NCBI RefSeq assembly: GCF_014645735.1
Contig: NZ_BMMH01000006.1
Coordinates: forward strand, 1-64,000
Length of the DNA stretch: 64,000 nt
Direction: 5' to 3'
DNA from: Nocardia jinanensis
GTDB taxonomy: Bacteria; Actinomycetota; Actinomycetes; Mycobacteriales; Mycobacteriaceae
This document shows positions 35,167-43,506 of the stretch, piece by piece (the first letter of the stretch is position 1; the number at the start of each line of letters is the position of its first letter). Position numbers and translations under genes: made by a program. The notes under the pieces were generated by a model. It ran no database searches and was not told the DNA's origin. It saw only the letters and a program-made list of their open reading frames with translations.

Positions 35167-36312
35167 ATGACCAACAGACGAGTGGCCCTCGCCGGCGTCG
35201 CGCTGTCCGACTGCGGGCGAGTGCCGGACAAGACTCGGCTGCAGTTGATCCAGCAGGCATCCCGGGACGCGCTGGCCGACGCCGGTCTGCGCCCCGCCGA
35301 CGTCCAGGGTTTCGGCTCCGTGGGCACCACGCTGCCACCGATCGAGGTCTCCGAGTACCTCGGATTACGTCCCACCTGGTGCGATTCGACCAATGTGGGC
35401 GGTGCGGCGTGGGAGGTCATGGCCCAGCATGCCGCGGCCGCCATCGCCCAGGGCGAGATCGACGTCGCGCTACTCGCCTACGGCAGCACCGCTCGCTCGG
35501 ATGTCCGGCGCAAACGTCGCACCGGCAATATGGCCATCGGCAGCGCCGGGCCGCTGCAGTTCGACGCCCCCTACGGGCACACCCTCATTTCCAAGTACGC
35601 GATGGCGGCACGCCGGCATATGCACGAGTTCGGCACCACCATCGAACAGTTGGCCGAGGTCGCCGTATCCGCGCGCCGGTGGGCCGCGCTGAACCCGCTC
35701 GCCTTCGCCCGCGATCCGTTGACGATCGACGATGTGCAGTCGGCGCGGATGATGGCCGATCCCTACACCCAGTTGCACTGTTGCCTGCGCACCGACGGCG
35801 GCGGTGCGGTGGTGCTGGTCGCCGAGGAACTCGCTCGGGACAGCCACAAGAAGCCGGTCTGGATCCTCGGCTCGTCGCATGCGCTGTCGCATACCACGAT
35901 GAGCGAGTGGGCGGACTTCACCGAATCCCCGTGCGCCGTCTCGGGGCCGAGTGCCTTCGCGCGTGCGGGGGTGACTCCCGAGGATATCGACGTCTGCCAG
36001 ATCTACGATTCGTTCACCGGAACAGTGCTGGTCACATTGGAGGGCCTGGGCTTCTGCAAGAAGGGCGAGGGCGGCGAATTCGTCGCCGACGGCCGGCTGC
36101 GCCCGGGTGGATCGTTCCCGATCAATACCGACGGCGGTGGACTGTCGTCATGCCATCCGGGGATGCGCGGAATGTTTCTGATGGTCGAGGCCGTGCGCCA
36201 GCTCCGTGGTGAATGCGGCCCGCGCCAGGTGCCCGACGCGCGGCTGGCCTGTGTGAACGCGACAGGCGGCTGGTTCAGCTCGGCCGCGACGATGATCCTC
36301 GGCACGGACTGA
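35167..36312 (+). CDS. Thiolase-like protein without catalytic Cys (Ltp2-type)
   Basis: A 381-residue SCP2-type thiolase homologue. The nucleophile region is DSTNVGGAAWEVMAQ near 73-87, with no Cys at the catalytic position. The Tyr motif QIYDSFT holds Y280. The C-terminal loop NTDGGGLSSCHPGMRG near 320-335 keeps a His. These features match Ltp2-like retro-aldolases rather than ketothiolases. Its presumed DUF35 partner is at 33659. AGAGG precedes the ATG. Only modest similarity to the protein at 31204 argues for a different substrate or step instead of recent duplication. Confidence 0.88.
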   Translation: MTNRRVALAGVALSDCGRVPDKTRLQLIQQASRDALADAGLRPADVQGFGSVGTTLPPIEVSEYLGLRPTWCDSTNVGGAAWEVMAQHAAAAIAQGEIDVALLAYGSTARSDVRRKRRTGNMAIGSAGPLQFDAPYGHTLISKYAMAARRHMHEFGTTIEQLAEVAVSARRWAALNPLAFARDPLTIDDVQSARMMADPYTQLHCCLRTDGGGAVVLVAEELARDSHKKPVWILGSSHALSHTTMSEWADFTESPCAVSGPSAFARAGVTPEDIDVCQIYDSFTGTVLVTLEGLGFCKKGEGGEFVADGRLRPGGSFPINTDGGGLSSCHPGMRGMFLMVEAVRQLRGECGPRQVPDARLACVNATGGWFSSAATMILGTD

Positions 36313-36335
36313 CCACCGGGCGTCGCCGGAGCTCA

Positions 36336-36378
36336 TGGTGAGTTCACGACCGAGTATCCCCCGGTTGTGAACTCACCA
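36336..36378. terminator. Bidirectional 17-bp hairpin between convergent genes
   Basis: The arm at 36336-36352 (TGGTGAGTTCACGACCG) pairs with 36362-36378 across a nine-base loop, with a single G-T pair as the only imperfection. It lies between the thiolase-like gene and the LLM gene, which converge, and suits termination from both sides. No T-run is present. Confidence 0.7.
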
Positions 36379-36407
36379 CGTGCTATCCGATGGCGACCGC
36401 TCGGGGT

Positions 36408-37430
36408 TCAGCCCAGCGCGCCGTGCAATACCGACTTCACATCTTCTTCGGGTCCCCGCAGCACCATGAGATCCACGATGGACGAGTCCCAGACCGCCAG
36501 GTCTTCCACGATCTTCTCGGTCGGGCCCACCAGCGCGATGGCCTCGACCATCTCGTCGGGGATGAGCGCCGCGGCGGCGTCCGCGCCGTGCTCGGTATAG
36601 GTTTTGCTGACCCGTTCGCACAGGTCGGCGTAACCGAGGCGGACGAAGGTGTCGTAATAGTAGTTGCGACCCGGCAGACCCATCTTGGCGATATAGAAAG
36701 CCATCGTGGGACGCAGCGGCTCCGCCGCCTCGGTGACCGTCCGCCCGCGGCGGACATCGACGATCGCCGCCACCTCGAAGCCCGGCTTGCCCCCCGTATG
36801 GCCGGCACGCCGGAAACCGATCTCCAGCTGTTCGGCGTACCAGGCCGAGGCTTTGGGCGCGAACAGCCCGGTGACCATTCCGTCACCGATCTCGCCACTG
36901 AGCGCGATATTCTTCGGGCCTTGGGCGCCGAGCCAGATGGGTACATCCCGGCGCAGCGGATGGAGATAGGACCGCAGGCCGCGGGCGGTCGAGCCGGGCG
37001 CGGGCACCTGGTAGTACTCGCCGTCGTAGCCCAGCGGGTCGGACCGGTCGAGGGCCCGGCGCACGATGTCGACATACTCGCGGGTCCGTTTCAGCGGCTT
37101 ACCGAAGGACTGCCCGTACCAGCCCTCCGCGACCTTCTGCCCGGAGACCCCCACGCCCAGCACAGTGCGCCCAGCGGACAGGTGGTCCAGCGTCATCACG
37201 GTCATCGCCGTGGCGGTGGGGGTGCGTGCCGGCATCGCGGTGATCCCGGTGCCCAGCCGGATCCGGCTGGTCTTGGCCGCCATCCAGGCCAGTGGCGTGA
37301 AGGCCTCACCGCCGTAGGATTCCGAGGTCCAGGCCGAGTCGATGCCCAGCTCTTCACCCACGTCCGCGACCCAATGCACGATATCCGGGACGCCCGTGCG
37401 CCATCGCGAGATCTGGACTCCGTACTTCAT
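36408..37430 (-). CDS. LLM-class (F420-type) oxidoreductase
   Basis: A 340-residue luciferase-like monooxygenase-fold protein. Family landmarks are [35 protein letters not shown] near 30-64, [20 protein letters not shown] near 82-101 and [24 protein letters not shown] near 165-188, consistent with the F420-binding group. ATG 37430 is chosen because its A is the last base of the TGA of the preceding small gene (TGATG), giving direct translational coupling. GTG 37433 would be the alternative. Substrate unknown. Confidence 0.88.
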   Translation of the reverse strand: MKYGVQISRWRTGVPDIVHWVADVGEELGIDSAWTSESYGGEAFTPLAWMAAKTSRIRLGTGITAMPARTPTATAMTVMTLDHLSAGRTVLGVGVSGQKVAEGWYGQSFGKPLKRTREYVDIVRRALDRSDPLGYDGEYYQVPAPGSTARGLRSYLHPLRRDVPIWLGAQGPKNIALSGEIGDGMVTGLFAPKASAWYAEQLEIGFRRAGHTGGKPGFEVAAIVDVRRGRTVTEAAEPLRPTMAFYIAKMGLPGRNYYYDTFVRLGYADLCERVSKTYTEHGADAAAALIPDEMVEAIALVGPTEKIVEDLAVWDSSIVDLMVLRGPEEDVKSVLHGALG

Positions 37431-37591
37431 CACAGTGCCTTTCCGAAACCGAGCTTTCCTTGTGCGTTGCCGACCTTCCGATTTCCCGGTTCGAAACCGG
37501 GCCCCTCGCGGAAGGAGCCGAAGACGGCGTGTACTCGCCGGGCACGCGCGCCGGCGAAGATTTCGTGGTCCGCGTAATGGGTGGTCGGCAT
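37430..37591 (-). CDS. 53-residue protein related to the N-terminus of the HMG-CoA-lyase-like enzyme
   Basis: A small gene between two LLM genes, coupled to the downstream one by TGATG and placed 13 bases after the upstream one. The core FREGPGFEPGNRKVGNAQ near 27-44 aligns without gaps to FRSGPGYEPGKWKVSDAN in the N-terminal extension (near residue 50) of the lyase-like protein at 56129-57580. The match extends upstream (HEIF versus RDIF). Conserved spacing and the GPGxEPG turn make chance unlikely. It may be a stand-alone version of a small interaction domain. AGG lies seven to eight bases before the ATG. I know no described function. Confidence 0.65.
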   Translation of the reverse strand: MPTTHYADHEIFAGARARRVHAVFGSFREGPGFEPGNRKVGNAQGKLGFGKAL

Positions 37592-37604
37592 GCCCGATAC
37601 CTGT

Positions 37605-38516
37605 TCACCGCAGCGCCGAGATGACGTCGTCCGCGAAACGACGCGCGTTGCCCAGATATGAGCCGCGATCCCGGCCTGCCGGCCGGACCCCGATCCAGGT
37701 GACCCCGAGATCGGCGAGCGTCCGCAGATAGGACCGGCAGCGCCCGGGATCGTAGTCGGCAGAGCCGGGCGCAATCGGGAGCAGCCCGAGGCAGATGTCC
37801 AGCGGATCCCGCCGGCCGGACGCCTCTATTTCCTTGTGCGCGAACGTTATCCGCTCGGCGAGATCGGCTACCGTGGACATGACAGCGGTGCGGGGCGCTC
37901 GCTCCGGCGTCGTCGGGAACGGCGACCACCCCTGGGCAGAACGCACCGCGCGCCGGATCGCCGCCCGGCTGTTACCGCCCACCCAGATCGGCGGGTGGGG
38001 CCGGGTCGCCGGCCGCGGCAGCATGGTGTTGCCCCCGGCACGGAAACGCCGGCCCTCGAACACGACCCCCTCCTGTGTCCACGCCAGCTTCATTGCCTCG
38101 ATGCCCTCGTCGAACAGCTCGTTGCGCTCGCCGAAATCCACCCCGAGCGCGGCGAACTCCGACTTCAGATAGCCGGCGCCGACACCGAGGATGACCCGCC
38201 CGCCGGCCAGCACGTCCAGGCTCAGCACCGATTTCGCGGCCAGGAAAGGATTGCGGTAGGGCAGCACGTAGATGTTGGTGTGCAGCAGCAACTCGGTGGT
38301 GGCAGCGGCCGCGAAGGACAGCTGCACCAGCGGGTCGAGCGCGTGATGACCGCCCGCCCGCAGCCACCGATCATCGGCGAAGGGGTGGTCGGTGACGAAA
38401 CAGGCGTCGAAGCCGGCCGCCTCGACGGTTGTCGCGATATCCGCGACCGCGGCGGCGGTCAGGAACTCTGCTGCCTGCTCGATCCGGTCGTTCGGTAACG
38501 CTATGGAGTAGCGCAT
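37605..38516 (-). CDS. LLM-class (F420-type) oxidoreductase
   Basis: A 303-residue LLM protein of the Rv2161c-like group. Landmarks are AGFDACFVTDHPFADD near 34-49, LLLHTNIYVLPYRNPFLAAKSVLSLDVLAGGRVILGVGAGYLKSEF near 75-120, and HPPIWVGGNSRAAIRRAV near 175-192. ATG 38516 follows the stop of the hotdog gene by one base, indicating an operon of two hotdog proteins, this enzyme, the 53-residue protein and a second LLM enzyme. Oxidation or reduction by F420 is assumed from family membership. Confidence 0.88.
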   Translation of the reverse strand: MRYSIALPNDRIEQAAEFLTAAAVADIATTVEAAGFDACFVTDHPFADDRWLRAGGHHALDPLVQLSFAAAATTELLLHTNIYVLPYRNPFLAAKSVLSLDVLAGGRVILGVGAGYLKSEFAALGVDFGERNELFDEGIEAMKLAWTQEGVVFEGRRFRAGGNTMLPRPATRPHPPIWVGGNSRAAIRRAVRSAQGWSPFPTTPERAPRTAVMSTVADLAERITFAHKEIEASGRRDPLDICLGLLPIAPGSADYDPGRCRSYLRTLADLGVTWIGVRPAGRDRGSYLGNARRFADDVISALR

Positions 38517-38517
38517 A

Positions 38518-38949
38518 TCAGTCGTGTGCCCCGTCGACGGGGTCGTCCAGGGCGACCGTCGCGGCCCCGGCGGCCAGTATCCGATCGGCCACCACATCCT
38601 GGGTCCAGATATCGAGATCGACCAGGGTCTGGGCACCGACGACCCGGATGCCGGTGATCCGGCCGCCCGCGGTGACGGTCTGTCCCTTGGTGTTCATCGA
38701 ACGCAGCCGACATGATGCCGAGACGATGCGCCCCCGCCCGTCCAGCCAATCCCGCAGCATATTGTGCAGGTACGCCCACTGCATATTGCCCATTCCGAAC
38801 GCACCGGTCCCACCCGCCGCCCGGCCCGATTCGTCATCCATATGAATGCCGACGAACTCGTCGTTGACGGCCGCATACCGGTTCCAGTTGGCCGCATCGG
38901 TGGTGCGGACGAACGGCGGGATCTCCGCACCGACGCGCAGGTCTGCCAT
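38518..38949 (-). CDS. MaoC-like hotdog protein
   Basis: A 143-residue hotdog-fold protein. The segment NWNRYAAVNDEFVGIHMDDE near 22-41 occupies the MaoC catalytic helix, with Asp and His kept but spaced differently from (R)-hydratases. GMGNMQWAYLHNMLRDWL follows. It starts 16 bases after the companion hotdog gene and ends one base before the LLM gene. It probably forms a heterodimer with that companion and acts as a hydratase/dehydratase. Confidence 0.82.
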   Translation of the reverse strand: MADLRVGAEIPPFVRTTDAANWNRYAAVNDEFVGIHMDDESGRAAGGTGAFGMGNMQWAYLHNMLRDWLDGRGRIVSASCRLRSMNTKGQTVTAGGRITGIRVVGAQTLVDLDIWTQDVVADRILAAGAATVALDDPVDGAHD

Positions 38950-38965
38950 GGTCGGATCCTCTCGG

Positions 38966-39475
38966 TCAAAAACGGATGAAGGTGAACTGGAAGTTCTTGA
39001 CGAACTCACCCCGCTGGTTGGTCCAGATATCGGCAATCGTGGTGAACAGCATCGGCCCGCGCCGACCGTCCCGTTCGTCGTAACCGCCGAGCGAACGAAC
39101 CGAGGAGATGACGTCTCCCGAATGGATGGGCGCCCCGTACTCGACCGTCATTCCGCCGCGCAGCCGCGTATCGACCTGCGGCCCCTGGATACCCAGCACT
39201 TCCTCCGGATCCCGCAGCACGAGCGGGCGGCCCGGCGGCTGCGCGACCAGCCAGGCGAACGGGTTGAAATCCTCCGGCGCCACCAGAATGGCGTCCGGTG
39301 CGTCCCAGAAGGGCCGCGGCGGGAGCTCGGGATAGTAGACCGCGACCGCCCACCGGCGGATATCGGAGGCCGCGACCGGATAGGACACCCGCCGGTCGAG
39401 TTCCCGGCCGACACACTCCCGCATCTGCGCTGTCACGAGTCCGGTCGGCGTCGATTGCGACGCGACCCCGGTCAT
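38966..39475 (-). CDS. MaoC N-terminal-type dehydratase protein
   Basis: A 169-residue protein of the MaoC_dehydrat_N (FAS1-DH-like) family. GRELDRRVSYPVAASDIRRWAVAVYYP near 23-49 is the family's N-terminal signature, then a hydrophobic APEDFNPFAWL segment and a C-terminal strand pair. It is the first gene of the minus-strand operon that includes a second hotdog protein and two LLM enzymes. An operator-like site (39591) lies 115 bases upstream. Confidence 0.87.
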   Translation of the reverse strand: MTGVASQSTPTGLVTAQMRECVGRELDRRVSYPVAASDIRRWAVAVYYPELPPRPFWDAPDAILVAPEDFNPFAWLVAQPPGRPLVLRDPEEVLGIQGPQVDTRLRGGMTVEYGAPIHSGDVISSVRSLGGYDERDGRRGPMLFTTIADIWTNQRGEFVKNFQFTFIRF

Positions 39476-39984
39476 CGGCGCACCTCCAAGACCAGCCGCT
39501 CACTTTCCACCAAACCCACGGGACCTCTCCTCGCCGAGCCGACCGGCACGATGGCCGGCACTCACGTTCCGGTTCCAGCACTGTAGCAAACTATTGTATG
39601 AGCTAATTAAATATCGCAGGCGGCATAGACGAGACCGCAAGGGTACCGAGTGCACAGCAGTCGGCTCGGGCAACTCAGGCGATCAACGGCACTGTCAGGA
39701 GCGGGAGTCGACCATCCCCCACCTCGCCGTACAGGCCACGAACGACAAACCCGGTCGACGAGAAGCGAGTCCTCGACCGGCCGGCCGCAACATCGTTCGC
39801 GGCCGGACGTCTCGTGCACTCGGACCGGACACCGAGGCCAGGACCGAGACCTTGCAACCCCGGTTTCCGAGCACGTCGAGCACATCCGCGGCGCGAACTT
39901 CCCTGAGCCGCGTCGGCCTATCAATTAATTGATGCACTACTATGTAACCCTCGAAGGTTGACGGGGATGGAAAGCAGGTCACGT
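39476..39984. promoter_or_regulatory. Long divergent spacer with two operator-like repeats
   Basis: I see no convincing gene in this 509-bp spacer; the open frames present are Arg/Thr-rich. It contains CTATTGTATGAGCTAA at 39591-39606 and TTAATTGATGCACTAC at 39925-39940, each matching five of six key bases of TTA-N10-TAA. One lies on each side. The second overlaps a perfect 14-bp palindrome, ATCAATTAATTGAT, at 39920-39933. The central ~300 bases are GC-rich and unexplained. Confidence 0.6.
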
Positions 39985-40521
39985 ATGCACGAGCCCCAAC
40001 CGACTGCGACGGAAGCGAACAAACGGCTGGCCAGGTCGTTTTTCCAGCTCCTCCACGGCGGAGACGTCGAGGGAGCGGTAGCGCTTCTCGATCCCGGCGG
40101 GACGATCCAGCAGATGATGCACCGCAAGTTCTGGCCGGTCGTCGGCTGGCCGGCAGCCCCCGATCCCGGTCCCTACCCGGTCGTGTCGATGGAGTTCTTC
40201 ACGACCGAACTGCGCGCGATCGGCGAAGCCTACAACTGCGAAACCTTCCGCTTCGTCGTCGACGAGGTGATCGCGGAGGGCGACCGTGTCGTGTTGAGGG
40301 TTCACAACGAAGGCCGATACCCGGATGGCGACCCGTACGAGATGGGCTACTGCTTCCTCTTCACCATCCGCGACGGCAAGATCGTCCGGGTGATCGAATA
40401 CGCCGATACCCATTACGGCTTCGCCAATCGTGAAGCCGGAACGCAGAACATGGCGATGGTGGCCGAGCATCCGGAGCTGGCGGGCAAGATTCGGGCGGCC
40501 ATCGCCGGCGAAAGACCGTAG
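39985..40521 (+). CDS. SnoaL-like/NTF2-fold protein
   Basis: A 178-residue alpha+beta-barrel protein of the SnoaL/ketosteroid-isomerase-like superfamily. The N-terminal helix ANKRLARSFFQLLHGGDVEGAVALLDP near 9-35 and the later EVIAEGDRVVLRVHNEGR and FLFTIRDGKIVRVIEYAD strands are typical. Members are isomerases, cyclases or small hydrolases; nothing here decides which. ATG 39985 is preferred to ATG 39967 because CAGG is better placed. It is a single-gene unit closed by a hairpin, with an operator-like repeat 44 bases upstream. Confidence 0.85.
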   Translation: MHEPQPTATEANKRLARSFFQLLHGGDVEGAVALLDPGGTIQQMMHRKFWPVVGWPAAPDPGPYPVVSMEFFTTELRAIGEAYNCETFRFVVDEVIAEGDRVVLRVHNEGRYPDGDPYEMGYCFLFTIRDGKIVRVIEYADTHYGFANREAGTQNMAMVAEHPELAGKIRAAIAGERP

Positions 40522-40548
40522 CGACCCGGTCTGCGCCGGGGGTCATCG

Positions 40549-40577
40549 GGCGCGGCGGCGCGATCGTCCGCCGCGCC
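40549..40577. terminator. GC-rich hairpin between convergent genes
   Basis: GGCGCGGCGG at 40549-40558 pairs perfectly with CCGCCGCGCC at 40568-40577 around a nine-base loop. It sits between the ends of the SnoaL-like gene and the convergent LLM gene. Confidence 0.6.
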
Positions 40578-40633
40578 GTGATGGTCTGCTCGACGGCACA
40601 GGCGGCCCCGACAGCTGCCGAGTACGCGGGCGG

Positions 40634-41596
40634 CTATCCGCTCGGACGGGTGATCTTGCGGGCCTCCGGCATGACTTCCTCGGCAAACCAGGCGGCATCG
40701 TCGAGCACCTCCTCGATCGAGGTCTTGTGCAGTTGGCCGGTGTTCACCGAAAGATAGGTCGCGCCGGCGGCCGCCCACTCACTGATCGTTTCGAGCAAAT
40801 CTTCGGCGTTCGCGGACCGGGCCGAGCCGCCGTAGTCGATCCCGGCACCGACCGCGTCCCGCGCTGCGCCTCGCTCGACGAACAACCGGCCGTATATGTC
40901 GACCTGCTCCGCGCCGCGTCCAGCCGCTTCGAGAGCCGCGCGGAGCGCGGGTCCGGCCGCGGCCACATCCTGCACCGAAGCGATCGGGGCCCAGCCCTGA
41001 CCGAAGCGGGCCACCCGGCGGAAAGCCGCCGGCCCCATCCCGCCGATCCAGATCGGCAGCGGCCGCTGAACCGGCTTCGGGTTGAAGTGCACCTCCGGGA
41101 TAGAGATAGCCGACCCCTCGAACGGCCCCTCTCCCTCGAAAAGGCAGCGCAACACCGCCAGCGCCTCGTCGGTGTTCCGGCCGCGCCGGTGCCAGTCGAC
41201 GCCGAGCACCTCGAACTCGTCCCGGAGCCAGCCGACGCCGACGCCCAGCGTGAGACGACCGTCCGACAGGAAGTCGACATTGGCGGCCAGCTTCGCCGTG
41301 ACCACCGGCGACCGATAGGGCAGCACCACGACATGGGTCAGCAACTCGAGTCGCCGGGTATGCGCCGCGACATAGGCGAGGGTAGTGAAGATTTCCAGGT
41401 GGTCGGCCGTCCGATCGACGGAGACCACCCCATCGCTGCGATAGGGGTAGCGGGCGCGGATCTGTTTCGGGTAGAAGAGATGCTCCCCGATGGCCACGCC
41501 GTCGTAGCCGAGGGCTTCGACGGTGGTAGCCGCCCGGGCCACCAGCGCGGGTGTAGCGAGCGGGCCCATCCAGGGCAGGGGGCCGGCAAACTTCAT
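40634..41596 (-). CDS. LLM-class (F420-type) oxidoreductase
   Basis: A 320-residue LLM enzyme of the same Rv2161c-like group as the one at 37605. Shared segments are LGYDGVAIGEHLFYP near 30-44, LLTHVVVLPYRSPVVTAKLAANVDFLSDGRLTLGVGVGWLRDEFEVLGVDW near 85-135, and LPIWIGGMGPAAFRRVARFGQGW. ATG 41596 gives the typical N-terminus (MKFAGPLPWMG), though no clear ribosome binding site precedes it; a GTG 81 bases earlier is possible. An operator-like repeat at 41704 lies upstream. Single gene. Confidence 0.87.
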   Translation of the reverse strand: MKFAGPLPWMGPLATPALVARAATTVEALGYDGVAIGEHLFYPKQIRARYPYRSDGVVSVDRTADHLEIFTTLAYVAAHTRRLELLTHVVVLPYRSPVVTAKLAANVDFLSDGRLTLGVGVGWLRDEFEVLGVDWHRRGRNTDEALAVLRCLFEGEGPFEGSAISIPEVHFNPKPVQRPLPIWIGGMGPAAFRRVARFGQGWAPIASVQDVAAAGPALRAALEAAGRGAEQVDIYGRLFVERGAARDAVGAGIDYGGSARSANAEDLLETISEWAAAGATYLSVNTGQLHKTSIEEVLDDAAWFAEEVMPEARKITRPSG

Positions 41597-42078
41597 GGTC
41601 GTTGCCCACGCCGCGGCGCGATATATGTCATGAGACCCGACCTCTCCGTCGGCCACCGATGAGCCCGGCGACACCATTCTTCCGACTGGACGAAAGTACT
41701 ATATTAGTTATCTGACCAATAGATAATGCAGGGAACTTCACCTCCCGAACCGGCCACACGGAGACAACCGCCCGATGGAGTCACCCACATCGCCGAACGG
41801 CCCCGACCCGAGAGGTACGGACCCATCGGCATATCCGCGCCGGCACGCCGGAAGGCGCCGGCACACGGATACGCCACGCTCGCCGACGCGTGGGGGTCGA
41901 ACTCGGCCGCAGCCACCCGTGTCCGGCTACGGACACATGGGCCAGAGCCCACTGAGATCCTCTGGCGGGCCAACGATGCCGGATGGCTCATCACCTACAC
42001 AGCCCAGGCTCGAGGTACTATAATTAACCAGCCAGCTAATAAACATGGCGGGATACGAGTGTCGGAGGTGGCGACCGG
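41597..42078. promoter_or_regulatory. Long divergent spacer with two operators
   Basis: No gene is supported in this 482-bp stretch. TTAGTTATCTGACCAA at 41704-41719 (five of six key bases) faces the LLM gene. TTAACCAGCCAGCTAA at 42024-42039 (exact) lies 39 bases before the ferredoxin start and overlaps a TATAAT at 42019-42024. The region between is GC-rich, without recognisable features. Confidence 0.7.
42024..42039. promoter_or_regulatory. TTA-N10-TAA operator upstream of ferredoxin
   Basis: TTAACCAGCCAGCTAA is an exact and strongly symmetric copy. The TATAAT at 42019-42024 overlaps its first base, so binding would block RNA polymerase at the -10 element. Confidence 0.8.
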
Positions 42079-42270
42079 ATGCGCATCGCAGTCGACTGGG
42101 ACAGGTGCGAGAGCAATGCCCTGCGCGCGGGTATAGCGCCGCATATTTTCGAAGTGGACGACGACGACATGCTCCAGGTACTCGCGGAGGTCCCGGACCC
42201 CGCGGACCGCCCGATAGTCGAGCAGGCGGTGGCGGCCTGCCCGAAGCAGGCGTTACGGATCGTCGACTGA
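42079..42270 (+). CDS. 3Fe-4S-type ferredoxin lacking one cluster Cys
   Basis: A 63-residue ferredoxin of the small P450-partner type. The frame MRIAVDWDRCESNALRAGIAPHIFEVDDDD matches the family, and the end has the conserved ACPKQAL. Family members need CxxxxxC at the first loop plus CP near the C-terminus. Here the first is C10, but position 16 is Arg (codon CGC), and only C54 follows. A single C-to-T change would restore Cys. So a normal 3Fe-4S cluster is not expected unless another ligand serves. GGAGG lies upstream. The downstream dehydrogenase starts 104 bases later. Confidence 0.88.
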   Translation: MRIAVDWDRCESNALRAGIAPHIFEVDDDDMLQVLAEVPDPADRPIVEQAVAACPKQALRIVD

Positions 42271-42373
42271 ACCGCAGCTCAGCGGCACACATGCGGCCGC
42301 GAACGATCATCGGGATGTTATTTATTAATGGAACGTTATATTTTAGAATCCGGCCGCAGGAGGTAGTCGTCAC

Positions 42374-43489
42374 ATGAGTTTCACCCTCACCGAGGAACGG
42401 GCGGAGCTACGCCGGACGGTGCGCGGCTTCTTCGAGAAGACGTCACCGGAGGAGACGGTCCGTCGGTTGATGGACACCGACAGCGGCTTCGACGCGGACG
42501 CCTGGAAGCAGATGGCCGGTCAATTGGGGCTGCATCAACTGGCGGTGCCCGAGGAGTTCGGCGGCGCGGGCTATACGTTCGTCGAACTCGGCCTCGCCCT
42601 GGAGGAGGCCGGACGTGCCCTGGTGTGCATGCCCTTCTTCTCCACCATCGTGCTCGCCGCGAACGTGGTGCTGTCGTCGAACGACGAACAGGCGAAGAAA
42701 GAGATCCTTCCGGCCCTGGCCGGTGGCGAAACGACCGCCACGCTGGCGTTCACCGAGCCCTCCGGTCGCTGGGACGAAGCGGGTATCACCATGCGCGCGA
42801 CCGGCACCGGCACCGGCTGGACACTGACCGGCGAGAAGACTTTCGTGCTGGACGGGCATACCGCGGACCTCGTGCTGGTGGCCGCCCGGACCGAATCCGG
42901 TATCTCGCTCTTCGCGGTCGACGGAGACGCACCGGGATTGACCCGTTCCCCGATGCACACGCTGGACCCGACCCGCAAACAGGCGCGCCTGGTTTTCGCC
43001 GACGTACCCGCCCGACTCATCGGCCAGGAAGGCAGCGGCGGTCCGATACTGGCCCATGTGCTCGACCTGGCGGCGGTCGCGCTTGCGACCGAGGCTGTCG
43101 GCGGCGCACAGCGCTGCCTGGACATGGCCGTCGAATACGCGAAAACACGGGTGCAGTTCGGCCGGCCCATCGGCTCCTTCCAGGCGATCAAACACAAATG
43201 CGCCGACCTGGTACTAGAAGTGGAGTCGGCCCGCTCGGCCGCATATCACGCCCTGTGGGCCGCGGCCGAGGACGACACACAACTCCCGGTCGCCGCCGCG
43301 ATGGCCAAGTCGTACTGCACCGAGGCCTTCACCCAGGCCGCCGCCGACAATATCCAGATCCATGGCGGTATCGGCTTCACCTGGGAACACCCGGCCCACC
43401 TGTACTTCCGCCGCGCCAAGTCGACCGAACTCCTCCTCGGCGACCCCGCCTACCACCGGGAACTGCTCGTCCAGCGTCTCGGCCTGTGA
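42374..43489 (+). CDS. Acyl-CoA dehydrogenase
   Basis: A 371-residue acyl-CoA dehydrogenase. FTEPSGRWDEAGITMRA near 132-148 replaces the usual TEPxxGSD, indicating a divergent FAD/substrate pocket. The C-terminal domain is typical (YAKTRVQFGRPIGSFQAIKH; IHGGIGFTWEHPAHLYFRRAKS). Its end resembles the first subunit of heteromeric dehydrogenases, but no partner adjoins it. AGGAGG lies upstream of the ATG. AT-rich DNA at 42315-42345 precedes it but holds no exact copy of the operator. The fused HMGS-like/DUF35 gene follows 17 bases after its stop. Confidence 0.92.
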   Translation: MSFTLTEERAELRRTVRGFFEKTSPEETVRRLMDTDSGFDADAWKQMAGQLGLHQLAVPEEFGGAGYTFVELGLALEEAGRALVCMPFFSTIVLAANVVLSSNDEQAKKEILPALAGGETTATLAFTEPSGRWDEAGITMRATGTGTGWTLTGEKTFVLDGHTADLVLVAARTESGISLFAVDGDAPGLTRSPMHTLDPTRKQARLVFADVPARLIGQEGSGGPILAHVLDLAAVALATEAVGGAQRCLDMAVEYAKTRVQFGRPIGSFQAIKHKCADLVLEVESARSAAYHALWAAAEDDTQLPVAAAMAKSYCTEAFTQAAADNIQIHGGIGFTWEHPAHLYFRRAKSTELLLGDPAYHRELLVQRLGL

Positions 43490-43506
43490 CCGGAGATCGG
43501 AGACAT

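Noticed and set aside
39594..39932. Open frame of about 112 codons in the spacer before the SnoaL-like gene
   Set aside because: Composition is Arg/Thr/Ser-rich with no family character, no ribosome binding site, and it starts inside an operator-like repeat.
41726..42136. Open frame of about 136 codons in the spacer before the first ferredoxin
   Set aside because: It crosses the exact operator at 42024 and the ferredoxin start, and the codon pattern is not that of a gene.
42315..42345. AT-rich island before the acyl-CoA dehydrogenase at 42374
   Set aside because: Several TTA and TAA triplets occur, but none in the right spacing; probably just a promoter.
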